From Acidimicrobiia bacterium (GTDB taxonomy: Bacteria; Actinomycetota; Acidimicrobiia; Acidimicrobiales; Aldehydirespiratoraceae): a DNA stretch of 54,386 nt. The notes beneath the pieces are model-generated. The model ran no database searches, was not told where the DNA came from, and was given only the letters and a program-made list of their open reading frames with translations. Shown piece by piece: positions 8,478 through 16,385 of this stretch. The position numbers and the translations under genes are program-made. Within the stretch, counting starts at the first letter, position 1; every line of letters begins with the position of its first letter. The stretch spans positions 1 through 54,386 of the forward strand of contig JAHQYM010000006.1 in assembly GCA_024421095.1 (NCBI GenBank). Direction: 5' to 3'.

Positions 8478-9296
8478 ATGCCGATATACCATGCCATCAT
8501 TCTCGGCATTGTGCAGGGGTTGACAGAGTTCTTTCCGGTTTCTTCAAGTGCTCATCTAGAGATAACCCGAGCTGCTTTTGGTTGGCAGCAACTTGATGGC
8601 GACTTGGAAACGTTTTTTGATGTTGCGGTGCATCTTGGTACCTTGCTCGGGGCGATAATCTATTTGCGCGCCGACATTGTGCGCTATGCAAAAGCGGCGC
8701 TTGCACCGTTGAGGCACCAGCCGCTTAATCAAGAGGGGAGGATTGGTTGGTTTCTCATGCTTTCAGCGGTGCCCGCGGGTTTAGTTGGGGTATTTTTCGC
8801 TTCAAGTATCAATAATGCCGACAATCTGACCGTGATTGCTTTGGCTTTGATCGTGTTTGGGTTGTTGCTGGCGTTTGCTGATGGTCGGCAGGCATCTCGC
8901 GGGCAGGGAGATTTTCGCCTGGCTGATTCTTTGTTGATCGGTTTGGGACAGGCTTTGGCGCTGCAACCAGGAGTTTCGCGTTCAGGAGCAACGCTTAGCG
9001 TGGCGCGGTTTTTGGGTTTTGAACGTGACGCGGCGGCTCGATTAGTGTTTTTGATGAGCTTGCCGGTTATTGCTGGTGCTGGGGTTTTTGCTTTTCTTGG
9101 ATTGCTTGGTAGTGAGATTTCGCGGTCTTTTTGGGCAGTGTTTGTGAGTGGGGCGACTGCCGCTGCGATTACTGGCTTTTTTGCTGTTTGGGTGACGATG
9201 AGGCTTATCCAGGCGCGCAGTTTTATGGTGTTTGTGTGGTACCGGATTGTTTTGGGGTTCGCAATCTTGGGTCTTTTGCCTGCTGGTTGGCTCTAG
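8478..9296 (+). CDS. uppP: undecaprenyl-diphosphatase
   Basis: A 272-residue membrane protein that recycles undecaprenyl diphosphate, the lipid carrier of peptidoglycan precursors, to undecaprenyl phosphate. The two signature blocks are present: GLTEFFPVSSSAHLEI near residues 14-29 (Glu-rich motif) and LQPGVSRSGATLSVARFLG near residue 160 (the PGxSRSG motif). About eight hydrophobic segments are visible and the length is standard. It follows tldE by 5 bp. In older literature the family is called BacA for bacitracin resistance. Confidence 0.97.
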   Translation: MPIYHAIILGIVQGLTEFFPVSSSAHLEITRAAFGWQQLDGDLETFFDVAVHLGTLLGAIIYLRADIVRYAKAALAPLRHQPLNQEGRIGWFLMLSAVPAGLVGVFFASSINNADNLTVIALALIVFGLLLAFADGRQASRGQGDFRLADSLLIGLGQALALQPGVSRSGATLSVARFLGFERDAAARLVFLMSLPVIAGAGVFAFLGLLGSEISRSFWAVFVSGATAAAITGFFAVWVTMRLIQARSFMVFVWYRIVLGFAILGLLPAGWL

Positions 9297-9308
9297 TTGT
9301 GGTGAGTC

Positions 9309-9932
9309 TTAGCTAACCAGCACGGGCACCACACCTCCAGTGGTTAAAGAGATGATGACCGCACGGATCTCTGCTTCAGTGACGGCCACGGTTACGAATC
9401 CCTCTTGGACATTGATGACGGTGGCGGCGCTGGCCAAACGCCTGCCGTCTATTAGTGCGTAAAGGTCTACTAGGTCGTCGGCAATCAATGGTGCGCCGTC
9501 AGATGCGATGGTTATTGCGCCTGCGTTAGCACCGATTTGCGCCGCCAATTTGCCGCTCTTGGAGGTTAGTCGGCCGTCTCGCAGGATTTCACCGGCGGCT
9601 AGTGAGTCTGTCAGGGTGAGACCGTTGGGGTCGGTGAGCGTTGCGTCACGAGGTGTACCGCTAGCTAGCAATCGTGTTGCTGCCATGTCGCCGGCGGCGA
9701 GTGTGCTGCCAGCTTCCAGGTCTCGTGTGGCCGTCCAGCCAAATATTTCGGTTTGCCATTGTGCTTGAGCCGTTGTTGCATCGTTGTATATGCCGTTGAG
9801 CCACAACCCTATTGCTAACCCAACGACGATGGTCAGTAGCAGTCGTGGCCAACGGCTTCGACTGATGCTTACACGAACCCCGGTGATTGTGGCGCGTAAC
9901 GTGGTGAGCCGCGGCCGTTCCAACTCGAACAT
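9309..9932 (-). CDS. membrane-anchored SAF-domain protein, CpaB-like
   Basis: A 207-residue protein with one hydrophobic segment at about residues 29-48 (RLLLTIVVGLAIGLWLNGIY) and then a SAF-type domain: ATRDLEAGSTLAAGDM, TDSLAAGEILRDGRLT. This layout matches CpaB/RcpC proteins of Flp pilus assembly and the flagellar FlgA group, where the SAF domain faces outward. No pilus genes are nearby, so a pilus role is not supported by context; many actinobacteria carry solitary SAF-domain proteins of unknown function. Start ATG 9932 has no strong ribosome site. A 15-bp tandem repeat begins 28 bp upstream. It is convergent with uppP. Confidence 0.7.
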   Translation of the reverse strand: MFELERPRLTTLRATITGVRVSISRSRWPRLLLTIVVGLAIGLWLNGIYNDATTAQAQWQTEIFGWTATRDLEAGSTLAAGDMAATRLLASGTPRDATLTDPNGLTLTDSLAAGEILRDGRLTSKSGKLAAQIGANAGAITIASDGAPLIADDLVDLYALIDGRRLASAATVINVQEGFVTVAVTEAEIRAVIISLTTGGVVPVLVS

Positions 9933-9959
9933 TTGTGCCCCTTAAGGCTAGATTGTGTT

Positions 9960-10035
9960 GGGGGAAGGGTGTATGGGGGGAAGGCGTTATGGGGGAAGGC
10001 GTTATGGGGGAAGGCGTTATGGGGGAAGGCGTTTT
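9960..10035. repeat. 15-bp G-rich tandem repeat, five copies
   Basis: Between the genes for the FmdB-like and SAF-domain proteins the unit GGGGGAAGGCGTTAT is repeated: an imperfect first copy at 9960-9974 (AAGGGTGTAT), a 16-bp copy at 9975-9990, exact copies at 9991-10005 and 10006-10020, and a last copy ending TTTT at 10021-10035. Each copy has a run of five or six G, so the strand could form G-quadruplexes. The array sits in the leader of the SAF-domain gene on the minus strand. A plus-strand open frame here only reflects the repeat (GKALW pentapeptides) and is not considered a gene. Confidence 0.9.
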
Positions 10036-10056
10036 GGCTAGCTGTGTGGCGGTGCG

Positions 10057-10446
10057 TTAGGCGGCGTTTGTGGCACTGTGTTTGGACGTTTTGGAATCGC
10101 TGCCGCCTCCGCTGTTGCTTTTAGAGGAAGCTGCGTCCTTTTTGGTGCCAGTTGAGTCGGTTTTGGTGTCGCTCTTTGAACCGCTTGTGGAATCGCTGTT
10201 TGATGTGTCTTTGCTGGATTTTTCTGTAGCTCTTGCCCGAGCGTTGGCACCGTGATCGTTTTTGTAAAAGCCATCGCCTTTGAAGGATATTCCAACTTTG
10301 GAAAACACCCTTTTGACGGGTGCTTCGCAGGGTTGATTTTCATTGTCGTGAACTAAAACGCAGACGTTGAGTGGCTTGTCGCCGAACGACTGCCACTGTT
10401 CAAACATCTCGCCGGTTCTTTGGCATCGGTAATCATAGGTTGGCAC
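10057..10446 (-). CDS. FmdB-family small zinc-ribbon-like protein with altered cysteines
   Basis: A 129-residue protein starting at GTG 10446 (VPTYDYRC, matching the canonical MPTYEYRC opening of FmdB-type proteins). The body ends in the family block RVFSKVGISFKGDGFYKNDHG. The zinc ribbon is unusual: the normal RCxxCG reads RCQRTG, so the second Cys is lost, and the second knuckle is spread out as VCVLVHDNENQPC. From about residue 75 the tail is a low-complexity Ser/Lys/Asp/Thr region. FmdB proteins are often called regulatory, but their function is largely unknown. Upstream in-frame ATG 10485 would overlap the divergent plsY start, so the GTG is preferred. Confidence 0.75.
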   Translation of the reverse strand: MPTYDYRCQRTGEMFEQWQSFGDKPLNVCVLVHDNENQPCEAPVKRVFSKVGISFKGDGFYKNDHGANARARATEKSSKDTSNSDSTSGSKSDTKTDSTGTKKDAASSKSNSGGGSDSKTSKHSATNAA

Positions 10447-10476
10447 GAAAACTGAGGATACCCGCGTTGAGCGCAG

Positions 10477-11061
10477 ATGCCACACTACGATGATGAGGTG
10501 ATTGAAATTGTGGCACTAGCGGTGGCGGCATATTGCTTGGGAATGCTCCCGACAGCAACTTTGGTTGGGCGGCGTTTAGGTATCGATCCCACGAGGCAGG
10601 GTTCGGGTAACCCGGGTGCTTCCAACATGTATCGGCTTTGTAGTCGTAAAGCTGGGATCATTGTTGCTTTGATTGACATGGGCAAGGGTGCTCTGCCGAC
10701 GGCTCTGGCCTTGTCGGTGTCGGGGCGCACGGCTGCTCATGTGGTCTGGGTGGCGGCTGTGGTGGGACATGTGTGGCCGATCTTGCGGGGTTTTCGTGGT
10801 GGGAAAGGTGTTGCCACTGCGGGCGGCGCGGGTTTGGTGATCAGTCCGATTATCGGCTTGTTGTGTGGGCTCAGCTTTCTGGTGGTGGTGAAGGTTGTGC
10901 GGGTGGCGGCGTTGGGGTCGCTCTCAATTGCGTTTTCGTATCCGTTGTTGGCTTTGATTTGGGGTTATCCGGCTTCAGAAATCCTTGCTTCGATCGGGGT
11001 TGCTGCAATTATGGTGCTGCGTCACCAGTCCAACATTCGTCAACTGCTTGCCAAGCGTTAA
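10477..11061 (+). CDS. plsY: acyl-phosphate:glycerol-3-phosphate acyltransferase
   Basis: A 194-residue polytopic membrane protein that transfers an acyl group from acyl-phosphate to glycerol-3-phosphate, the first step of phospholipid synthesis. The three family motifs are visible: GSGNPGASNMYR at about residues 42-53 (motif 1), HVWPILRGFRGGKGVATAGG at about residues 97-116 (motif 2), and the C-terminal HQSNIRQLLAK block (motif 3). Length is normal. It is transcribed divergently from the FmdB-like gene with about 30 bp between the proposed starts, so the promoters must be very compact. moeA follows after 90 bp. Confidence 0.95.
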   Translation: MPHYDDEVIEIVALAVAAYCLGMLPTATLVGRRLGIDPTRQGSGNPGASNMYRLCSRKAGIIVALIDMGKGALPTALALSVSGRTAAHVVWVAAVVGHVWPILRGFRGGKGVATAGGAGLVISPIIGLLCGLSFLVVVKVVRVAALGSLSIAFSYPLLALIWGYPASEILASIGVAAIMVLRHQSNIRQLLAKR

Positions 11062-11151
11062 CCATCTTCAGGGCGCGGTTGTGGATTGCAAAGGCAGTTG
11101 ATCGCATTGTTGATGGTGGTAATCGCTCGGCAAGTGGGGCAGGATTAGGAG

Positions 11152-12366
11152 GTGATATTTCTCGAAGACGCTCATGATTATTTGCTCAACAAGATCCGGC
11201 CATTAGAAGCCTTGCCGGTTCCGCTCTCCGAAGCCGCCGGTCTGGTACTCTCAGAGACCGCGCATGCGTTGGAGTTGGTGCCGCCTTTCGCTAACACTGC
11301 GATGGATGGCTTCGCGGTGCGGGCGGCCGACACGGTCAACGCCCCGGTAACCCTCAAGGTCACTGGTGCCATCGCTGCTGGTGACTATGCAAGCAAGTCC
11401 CTAGCAACTGGGCAAGCGATGCAGATCATGACTGGCGCGCCGCTGCCACCAGGTGCCGATGCAGTGGTGATGGTGGAGCGCACAAATTTCGATCCGCTGA
11501 AGCAGGAGGTGGAAGTCCAAATCACCGTTGCTGAGGGCAACCATGTGCGCCAGGCTGGTGAGGATGTGCGACCTGGCGATCAGCTTTGTGCAGCGGGTAC
11601 CCTTTTGGGTGCCGGTCATCTCGGTGTGCTTGCCAGCGTGGGGTTCGACACGGTGCGCGCATTCCGTCGGCCTCGAGTGGGGGTCATTTCAACTGGCGAC
11701 GAACTTGTGGATGACGGCGCTCCGCTAAAACTTGGCCAGATCAGAGATTCCAACCGGCGCACTTTGTTGACTTTGGTAGCTGAATCAGGAATGGTGCCGT
11801 TGGACTTGGGCATCATTAGGGACAACGAGGCAGACCTCACCAGGGCCTTCAGCAACGCCGCAGAAAGCTGCGATGCCATCGTTTCCTCTGGTGGAGTGTC
11901 GATGGGTGAGTTTGATTTTGTGAAAGTGGTGCTTGACCGTCTCGGTGAGATGCGCTGGATGCAAATTGCCATCAAACCCGCGAAACCTTTCGCCTTCGGA
12001 CTAATTGGGCAGACACCAGTGTTTGGTTTGCCAGGCAACCCAGTGTCATCAATGGTGAGTTACGAACTTCTGGCCCGGCCGGCGTTGCTAAAGATGGCTG
12101 GCCAGCAGTGCATTCACCGTCCCCGGCGGCTTGCTGTCAGTAGAGACACTTTGGGTGGTCACGATGACGGTAAGACCCACTTTTTGCGTGTCTGCGGAAA
12201 GCCAGATGAAACTGGTCGTTGGCGCGTTGGCAAACTCGGCGGGCAAGGCTCGCATCAATTGACCGCGATGGCGCAGGCAGACGCCCTAGCAGTTGTCCCC
12301 GCTGGGCAAGAAATAACTCCCGGTGATGAGGTTGAGATCATCTTGTTGGGTACGGTGATGCAATGA
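11152..12366 (+). CDS. moeA: molybdopterin molybdenumtransferase
   Basis: A 404-residue protein that inserts molybdate into adenylylated molybdopterin, the last step of molybdenum cofactor synthesis. Landmarks are PPFANTAMDGFAVRA near residue 44, MTGAPLPPGADAVVMVE, GVISTGDELVDDG with IRDSN, SSGGVSMGEFDFVK, and PGNPVSSMVSYE. The start is odd. The only in-frame start at the right place, GTG 11152, lies inside AGGAGGTGAT (11147-11156), which is itself a perfect anti-Shine-Dalgarno complement, and a stop codon precedes it. moaA begins inside its last codon (ATGA), so moeA, moaA and moaC are one translationally coupled operon. Confidence 0.95.
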   Translation: MIFLEDAHDYLLNKIRPLEALPVPLSEAAGLVLSETAHALELVPPFANTAMDGFAVRAADTVNAPVTLKVTGAIAAGDYASKSLATGQAMQIMTGAPLPPGADAVVMVERTNFDPLKQEVEVQITVAEGNHVRQAGEDVRPGDQLCAAGTLLGAGHLGVLASVGFDTVRAFRRPRVGVISTGDELVDDGAPLKLGQIRDSNRRTLLTLVAESGMVPLDLGIIRDNEADLTRAFSNAAESCDAIVSSGGVSMGEFDFVKVVLDRLGEMRWMQIAIKPAKPFAFGLIGQTPVFGLPGNPVSSMVSYELLARPALLKMAGQQCIHRPRRLAVSRDTLGGHDDGKTHFLRVCGKPDETGRWRVGKLGGQGSHQLTAMAQADALAVVPAGQEITPGDEVEIILLGTVMQ

Positions 12367-13346
12367 CCTCGCAACTGATCGATGGTTTCGGTCGGGTTCA
12401 TCGAGACCTGCGTATTTCCGTCACCGATCGCTGCAATTTTCGCTGCACTTATTGCATGCCCCAAGAAGGCATGAAGTGGCAGCCGAGAGAAGATCTGTTG
12501 ACTTTTGAAGAAATCGAACGGGTAGCCACGATTTTGGTGCAGCGGTTTGGCATCAAAGCGATTCGTCTGACTGGCGGGGAGCCAACCGTGCGTGCCAACT
12601 TGGCTGTGCTTGTGGCGAAACTTGCCGCGCTAAATGTTGATCTGGCCATGACCACGAATGGTGTCACGTTGCCGCTTTTGGCTCCCAGCTTGCGTCAGGC
12701 GGGCCTGCGAAGGATCAATATTTCCTTAGATTCGTTGCAGCCAGACCGCTTCCACGAAATAACCCGCCGTGATGAGCTGACGCGGGTTTTGGAGGGTATC
12801 CATAGTGCTGTGCAGGCTGGATTCGCGCCGGTCAAGATCAATGTTGTCGTGATCAAGGGATTCAACGATGACGAGATTGTCGATTTCGCGCATTTCGGTC
12901 GGGAATTCGGGGTGGTGGTGCGTTTCATTGAGTTTATGCCACTTGACGCAGACGAAGATTGGAGCAACGACAAGGTGCTGACTCAAGCGGAGATACTTGC
13001 CGAACTGTCACACACGTTCGAGTTGCAACCCCTTGATCGCACGTCGGCACCGGCGAGCCGCTGGCGTTACGCAGACGGTGGCGGCGAGATCGGGGTTGTG
13101 GCAAGTGTTAGCCAGTCCTTTTGCGATAGCTGCGACCGAGTTAGGATCACTGCCGATGGGCAGTTCCGTAACTGCTTGTTTGCTACCGAGGAAACCGATG
13201 TGCGGGCTTTGTTGCGCCAGGCGGCTTCCGATGACGAGATAGCGGCTGCTTTGCAACGTTCGGTTTCGGCTAAATGGGCTGGTCATAGTATCAATAAGGT
13301 GCATTTCATTCGTCCCGTCCGTTCAATGTCGGAAATTGGTGGCTAA
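12363..13346 (+). CDS. moaA: GTP 3',8-cyclase (molybdenum cofactor biosynthesis protein A)
   Basis: A 327-residue radical-SAM enzyme that starts molybdenum cofactor synthesis by cyclising GTP. The first cluster motif CxxxCxxC is in CNFRCTYCMPQEGM at about residues 22-35, followed by LTGGEPTVR. The second C-terminal cluster is CDSCDRVRITADGQFRNCLF. The protein ends in GG (MSEIGG), the double glycine needed for activity in the family. Start ATG overlaps the moeA stop. moaC begins before the moaA stop. It needs Fe-S supply, and the nfu-like gene is 9.5 kb away. Confidence 0.97.
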   Translation: MTSQLIDGFGRVHRDLRISVTDRCNFRCTYCMPQEGMKWQPREDLLTFEEIERVATILVQRFGIKAIRLTGGEPTVRANLAVLVAKLAALNVDLAMTTNGVTLPLLAPSLRQAGLRRINISLDSLQPDRFHEITRRDELTRVLEGIHSAVQAGFAPVKINVVVIKGFNDDEIVDFAHFGREFGVVVRFIEFMPLDADEDWSNDKVLTQAEILAELSHTFELQPLDRTSAPASRWRYADGGGEIGVVASVSQSFCDSCDRVRITADGQFRNCLFATEETDVRALLRQAASDDEIAAALQRSVSAKWAGHSINKVHFIRPVRSMSEIGG

Positions 13347-13839
13347 GCGCGTTATGCCCCATGAAGGGTTCACGCATGTGGATTCTGCGGGTCGTGCGCG
13401 TATGGTCGACATCACCGAGAAGAGCGTCACGAAGCGCCAAGCCATCGCTCGCGGTCGTGTTTTGCTGAGTGCGTCAACTGCGGCGGCGGTCGCTGCGGGT
13501 GAGGTTGCTAAGGGTGACGTTTTGGCGGTTGCGCGGGTTGCTGGCATCCAAGCAGCGAAACGTTGCTGGGAGTTGGTGCCGTTGTGTCATCCGTTGTTGC
13601 TGGGTGCGGTTAGTGTCGATTTGGAGGTTCTTGACGAGAGTATTGAGATTGAGGCACGGGTTGAAACCGTTGGTCGTACTGGTGTGGAGATGGAAGCTCT
13701 GACGGCTTGTAGTGTGGCGGCGTTGACTGTATACGACATGTGTAAGGCTAAAGACCGTTCAATGGTGATCTCAGATGTTTGCCTTTGGGAGAAGACTGGT
13801 GGACGGTCCGGAAAGTATCGGCGAGAAAATCTCCATTGA
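13336..13839 (+). CDS. moaC: cyclic pyranopterin monophosphate synthase
   Basis: Up to 167 residues. It converts the MoaA product (3',8-cyclo-GTP) to cyclic pyranopterin monophosphate. Family landmarks are THVDSAGRARMVDITEKSVTKRQA, KRCWELVPLCHPLLLG and VEMEALTACSVAALTVYDMCKAKDRSM. TTG 13336, GTG 13339 and ATG 13354 are all possible starts; the first two overlap the moaA stop (13344-13346) and imply coupling, while ATG 13354 best matches the usual N-terminus. moaE is present 11 kb downstream, whereas moaB and moaD are not seen in the window. Confidence 0.95.
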   Translation: MVAKRVMPHEGFTHVDSAGRARMVDITEKSVTKRQAIARGRVLLSASTAAAVAAGEVAKGDVLAVARVAGIQAAKRCWELVPLCHPLLLGAVSVDLEVLDESIEIEARVETVGRTGVEMEALTACSVAALTVYDMCKAKDRSMVISDVCLWEKTGGRSGKYRRENLH

Positions 13840-13843
13840 CGCG

Positions 13844-13872
13844 TTGCCTTTGTGTTTCAATTGTTGTATAAC
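13844..13872 (+). promoter_or_regulatory. predicted housekeeping sigma promoter
   Basis: TTGCCT at 13844-13849, a 17-bp spacer, then TATAAC at 13867-13872. This fits the -35 and -10 consensus of the housekeeping sigma factor with ideal spacing. It would drive the membrane protein whose ATG is at 13905, giving a leader of about 25 nt. Confidence 0.55.
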
Positions 13873-13904
13873 TGTAACCTAACGTTTTGGGAGAAAACCA
13901 CGGA

Positions 13905-14381
13905 ATGTCGGAATCGATAATCATTGTGGCCTTAGCAGTTAGCTGGCTTTGGTACCTAGGTTGGTATTGGAGGCAAAGGTTACAGGCTGCGGGTGATCAA
14001 AAAGACCAAGTAAACGCATTCTCCAATGGGCTTGGCAGGCTTGGCTCCACACGGCACACGCACGACCTTGGGCCGCGGCCCCAGAATCGTCAATCGCTTT
14101 TGGTACCTCGTGGTGCTATTCAAGCAGCCCAGCGTCGCCGTGATATTGGTATCGCTTTAGCAATGTTTTGTGTCACAACTCTTTTCACGGCGTTAGCTTT
14201 TGGTGGGGTCTTTTGGTTCGGCCACTTGGCGGTCGACTTGGCGGCTGGCTCGTTCGCCTTTTTCGTTTCGCAACGGCGCAGCCGCGCGGCAGAACGCGAA
14301 ATGAAGGTGCATTTGCTCTACCCCAACTACGGTTCCGAAGAAGCAGCACTTTTGCCGTTCAAGGAAGTGGTTAACGGTTGA
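13905..14381 (+). CDS. small membrane protein of unknown function
   Basis: A 158-residue protein from ATG 13905; a TTG at 13887 would add six residues. GGGAGA lies 11 bp before the ATG. One hydrophobic segment is at the very N-terminus (IIIVALAVSWLWYLGWYW), followed by a polar, Arg/His-rich loop, then a pair of segments at about residues 88-128. The C-terminal 30 residues are charged and cytosolic-like. I do not recognise the family. The predicted promoter at 13844 and the tRNA gene 46 bp downstream suggest it is a single-gene unit. Confidence 0.6.
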   Translation: MSESIIIVALAVSWLWYLGWYWRQRLQAAGDQKDQVNAFSNGLGRLGSTRHTHDLGPRPQNRQSLLVPRGAIQAAQRRRDIGIALAMFCVTTLFTALAFGGVFWFGHLAVDLAAGSFAFFVSQRRSRAAEREMKVHLLYPNYGSEEAALLPFKEVVNG

Positions 14382-14427
14382 TCGTTATCACCGGTCGCCC
14401 GCGAACCCGCTAGGATTGCAGGCCGCA

Positions 14428-14500
14428 GGGGGTGTAGCTCAGTTGGTAGAGCGCCTCGGTCGCATCGAGGAGGCCAGGGGTTCAAATCCCCTCACCTCCA
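14428..14500 (+). tRNA. tRNA-Ala (anticodon CGC)
   Basis: A 73-nt cloverleaf folds cleanly: acceptor GGGGGTG/CACCTCC, D arm GCTC/GAGC, anticodon stem CCTCG/CGAGG with loop GTCGCAT (anticodon CGC, reading GCG codons), variable loop AGGCC, T arm AGGGG/CCCCT with TTCAAAT, and discriminator A. The acceptor contains the G3:U70 pair that identifies alanine tRNAs. No CCA is encoded. Confidence 0.97.
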
Positions 14501-14536
14501 CTCTGTGTGTATTCCTTTGATGTGCCCTGTTGTTGC

Positions 14537-16192
14537 TTAGCGGGGAGCGGGACGGAAATCGTTTCTGCCAGTGACGCAAATCGGGTCACCATCGCGTCGC
14601 TCGAACGGCAGTGTTTGGGTGCATGGGAAAGAGAAGTCGAGCGTTTGGATCGCGTCAGCCATCTGGGTTTTGTCGGGTCGTATAGACGCTGGGGTCATGG
14701 CGTTGTTGTCGACTGGCCCCAAGTTGGTTATCGCCTCACGCACATCGTCGAGCGTGGGGTTGTTGCCGGCATCGTATAGAGCGCGAGCCATCACCCGCAC
14801 GATGGCGCAAACCATCCCGACCATTCCGTAAGCCGAGTCGCCTGGTGTGTCCCAAGCGTGGCTCGCTCCTGATGGGCTGTGTTGGCTGTAGATTTCGTTG
14901 CAAGTTTCGAGAATCGGGTTGGGTTGGTAGTTCGGGTCGCGGTATATGCCGGTTGTGCGGTAATCAAAGATTGTTGCGCCGTTGTAGAGTTCCCCTGCGG
15001 CGACGTTGTTGGCTATCTGGCTGGCAACAATTTCAGATGTTTGCGAATTGAAATCCGAAGCGAAAAAACGCACGCTGCCTGGTTCGTAGCCTTGGTTGGC
15101 CATTTCAGCGATGTAGCCGGGCGCTGAAATAATGTTGAGCACGTTGAAAAAGCCGTTGACCCCCGCTTCAACCATGTTGGCGACTGATGCAGGCACTCCA
15201 CCGGTGCAAAATTCGGTTCCGGCGCAATCAATAACATCAAAGACGACTTCAAAACCTTCTTCTCGCAATGGTTCGACTAGCGCTTGTTCAACGGCTTCGA
15301 CTTGGCCTGGTGTGTTTGGTGCGGCCACACCTAAGGTGAGGTCTGCTAGTGCTCCGCTTGCTAGTAGGTCTGTCACCATAAACCTGAGGCTTTCTTCTAA
15401 TGTCGGCGACAGAGAAACTAAGCGTCCGTTGGAACGGTCCATGAATTCTTCGGTTTGGCCTTGCGTGGAGATGAAGATGGTTTGTTGTTCCTCAACCAAA
15501 CAGAGGTTGGCGGTGCCTTGAAACCCGCTGCTGTTCATGACGATGACCGATTTGTGATCTTCGGTCATTGCTAAGCAGGCGGCGTTGCGACTGGCTTCCA
15601 CATCATCACCAATGAGCGCTGCTTGTGCGTATCCTAGGTCCAGCATGCGCCCCCGTATCCCACCGCAGGTGTCGTTTATGTAGTCGATGAAGACTTCAAA
15701 CATTTCTTTGGGATTGCCGACAGGTACGCCGAAACCCAAGTTGATTCCATCCTCGAGGCGGCTCCGAATATGCCCCACACGGATTGCCTCGGCGCTGATG
15801 CCTTCATCGGTTGCGGTTCGGTTCACGGCTGGTTCGTGGGGTAAACAGAGGTGGTCGGTTTGCGTGAATGGGTGGTCGGAACGGTCGAAACTTTGTTGAA
15901 ACTCAGCGAAGATACCGCCGCGGGGGTCTTGGTAGATGTTTGGTTGTGGGTCTCCGCCGTCGTTGCTTGCGGTTGGTGGGTCGGTTGGCGTAGCTGTTTC
16001 GGGGTCGGCTGTTGTCTCGGAGGAAGGGTCTGCGGCGCTGTTCGTTTCGTTTGTGCTGACCTCGTTTGGTGCCGACGTTTGCGTGTTGCCGTTGTCGGTG
16101 TTGGTGTTGTCTGTGCTTTCTCCCGCACACGCGGTTGCGAAGAAGGCAAGTGCGAGCATCATTGTTACACACTTGATCAATAGTTTATGCAT
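14537..16192 (-). CDS. substrate-binding lipoprotein of a Liv-type ABC transporter
   Basis: A 551-residue lipoprotein starting at ATG 16192. The signal peptide MHKLLIKCVTMMLALAFFATAC ends at lipidated Cys22. A long Thr/Ser/Asn/Pro-rich linker (about 25-80) would span the cell wall. The rest is a type I periplasmic-binding fold like LivJ/LivK: IRVGHIRS, GNPKEMFEVFIDYINDTCGGIRGR, DDVEASRNAACLAMTEDHKSV, then the second lobe starting near LTLGVAAPNTPGQVEAVEQAL. It binds a small ligand, by family an amino acid, amide or similar. It is divergent from the two fusion genes for the membrane and ATPase parts and surely serves the same transporter. An open frame continues upstream to 16528 but has no signal features. 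Confidence 0.88.
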   Translation of the reverse strand: MHKLLIKCVTMMLALAFFATACAGESTDNTNTDNGNTQTSAPNEVSTNETNSAADPSSETTADPETATPTDPPTASNDGGDPQPNIYQDPRGGIFAEFQQSFDRSDHPFTQTDHLCLPHEPAVNRTATDEGISAEAIRVGHIRSRLEDGINLGFGVPVGNPKEMFEVFIDYINDTCGGIRGRMLDLGYAQAALIGDDVEASRNAACLAMTEDHKSVIVMNSSGFQGTANLCLVEEQQTIFISTQGQTEEFMDRSNGRLVSLSPTLEESLRFMVTDLLASGALADLTLGVAAPNTPGQVEAVEQALVEPLREEGFEVVFDVIDCAGTEFCTGGVPASVANMVEAGVNGFFNVLNIISAPGYIAEMANQGYEPGSVRFFASDFNSQTSEIVASQIANNVAAGELYNGATIFDYRTTGIYRDPNYQPNPILETCNEIYSQHSPSGASHAWDTPGDSAYGMVGMVCAIVRVMARALYDAGNNPTLDDVREAITNLGPVDNNAMTPASIRPDKTQMADAIQTLDFSFPCTQTLPFERRDGDPICVTGRNDFRPAPR

Positions 16193-16385
16193 AGGCTGAC
16201 CCCCAAGTCTGCGCGTTCCAAAGGTTAATCGTTGCGGAGCCATCTTGTCGACTGTTGTGACGTGCGACACATCTGCTTGCATCTGCAGATACACTCCGCA
16301 ACATTGATGACGGTCACGGCGCGGGCAAGCACAGACGTGCGGGTAATGCTGTTGATGCGCGTGCAAAGGGTGGCATGCTGTTTGG
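16193..16385. promoter_or_regulatory. divergent promoter region with a 10-bp palindrome
   Basis: This 193-bp gap must hold the promoters for the binding lipoprotein (leftward) and the fusion genes (rightward). It contains the perfect palindrome ATCTGCAGAT at 16281-16290, with the half motif CATCTGC repeated 10 bp upstream. A shared operator is plausible, but nothing in the window encodes an obvious regulator for it. Confidence 0.35.

Noticed and set aside
9960-10035. CRISPR array
   Set aside because: The units are directly adjacent with no spacers, so it is a minisatellite; the same applies to the array at 40547-40839, whose intervals are themselves related.
9933-10124. Plus-strand open frame with repeated GKALW pentapeptides
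   Set aside because: It only reflects the 15-bp tandem repeat; no ribosome site, and it runs into the antisense of the FmdB-like gene.
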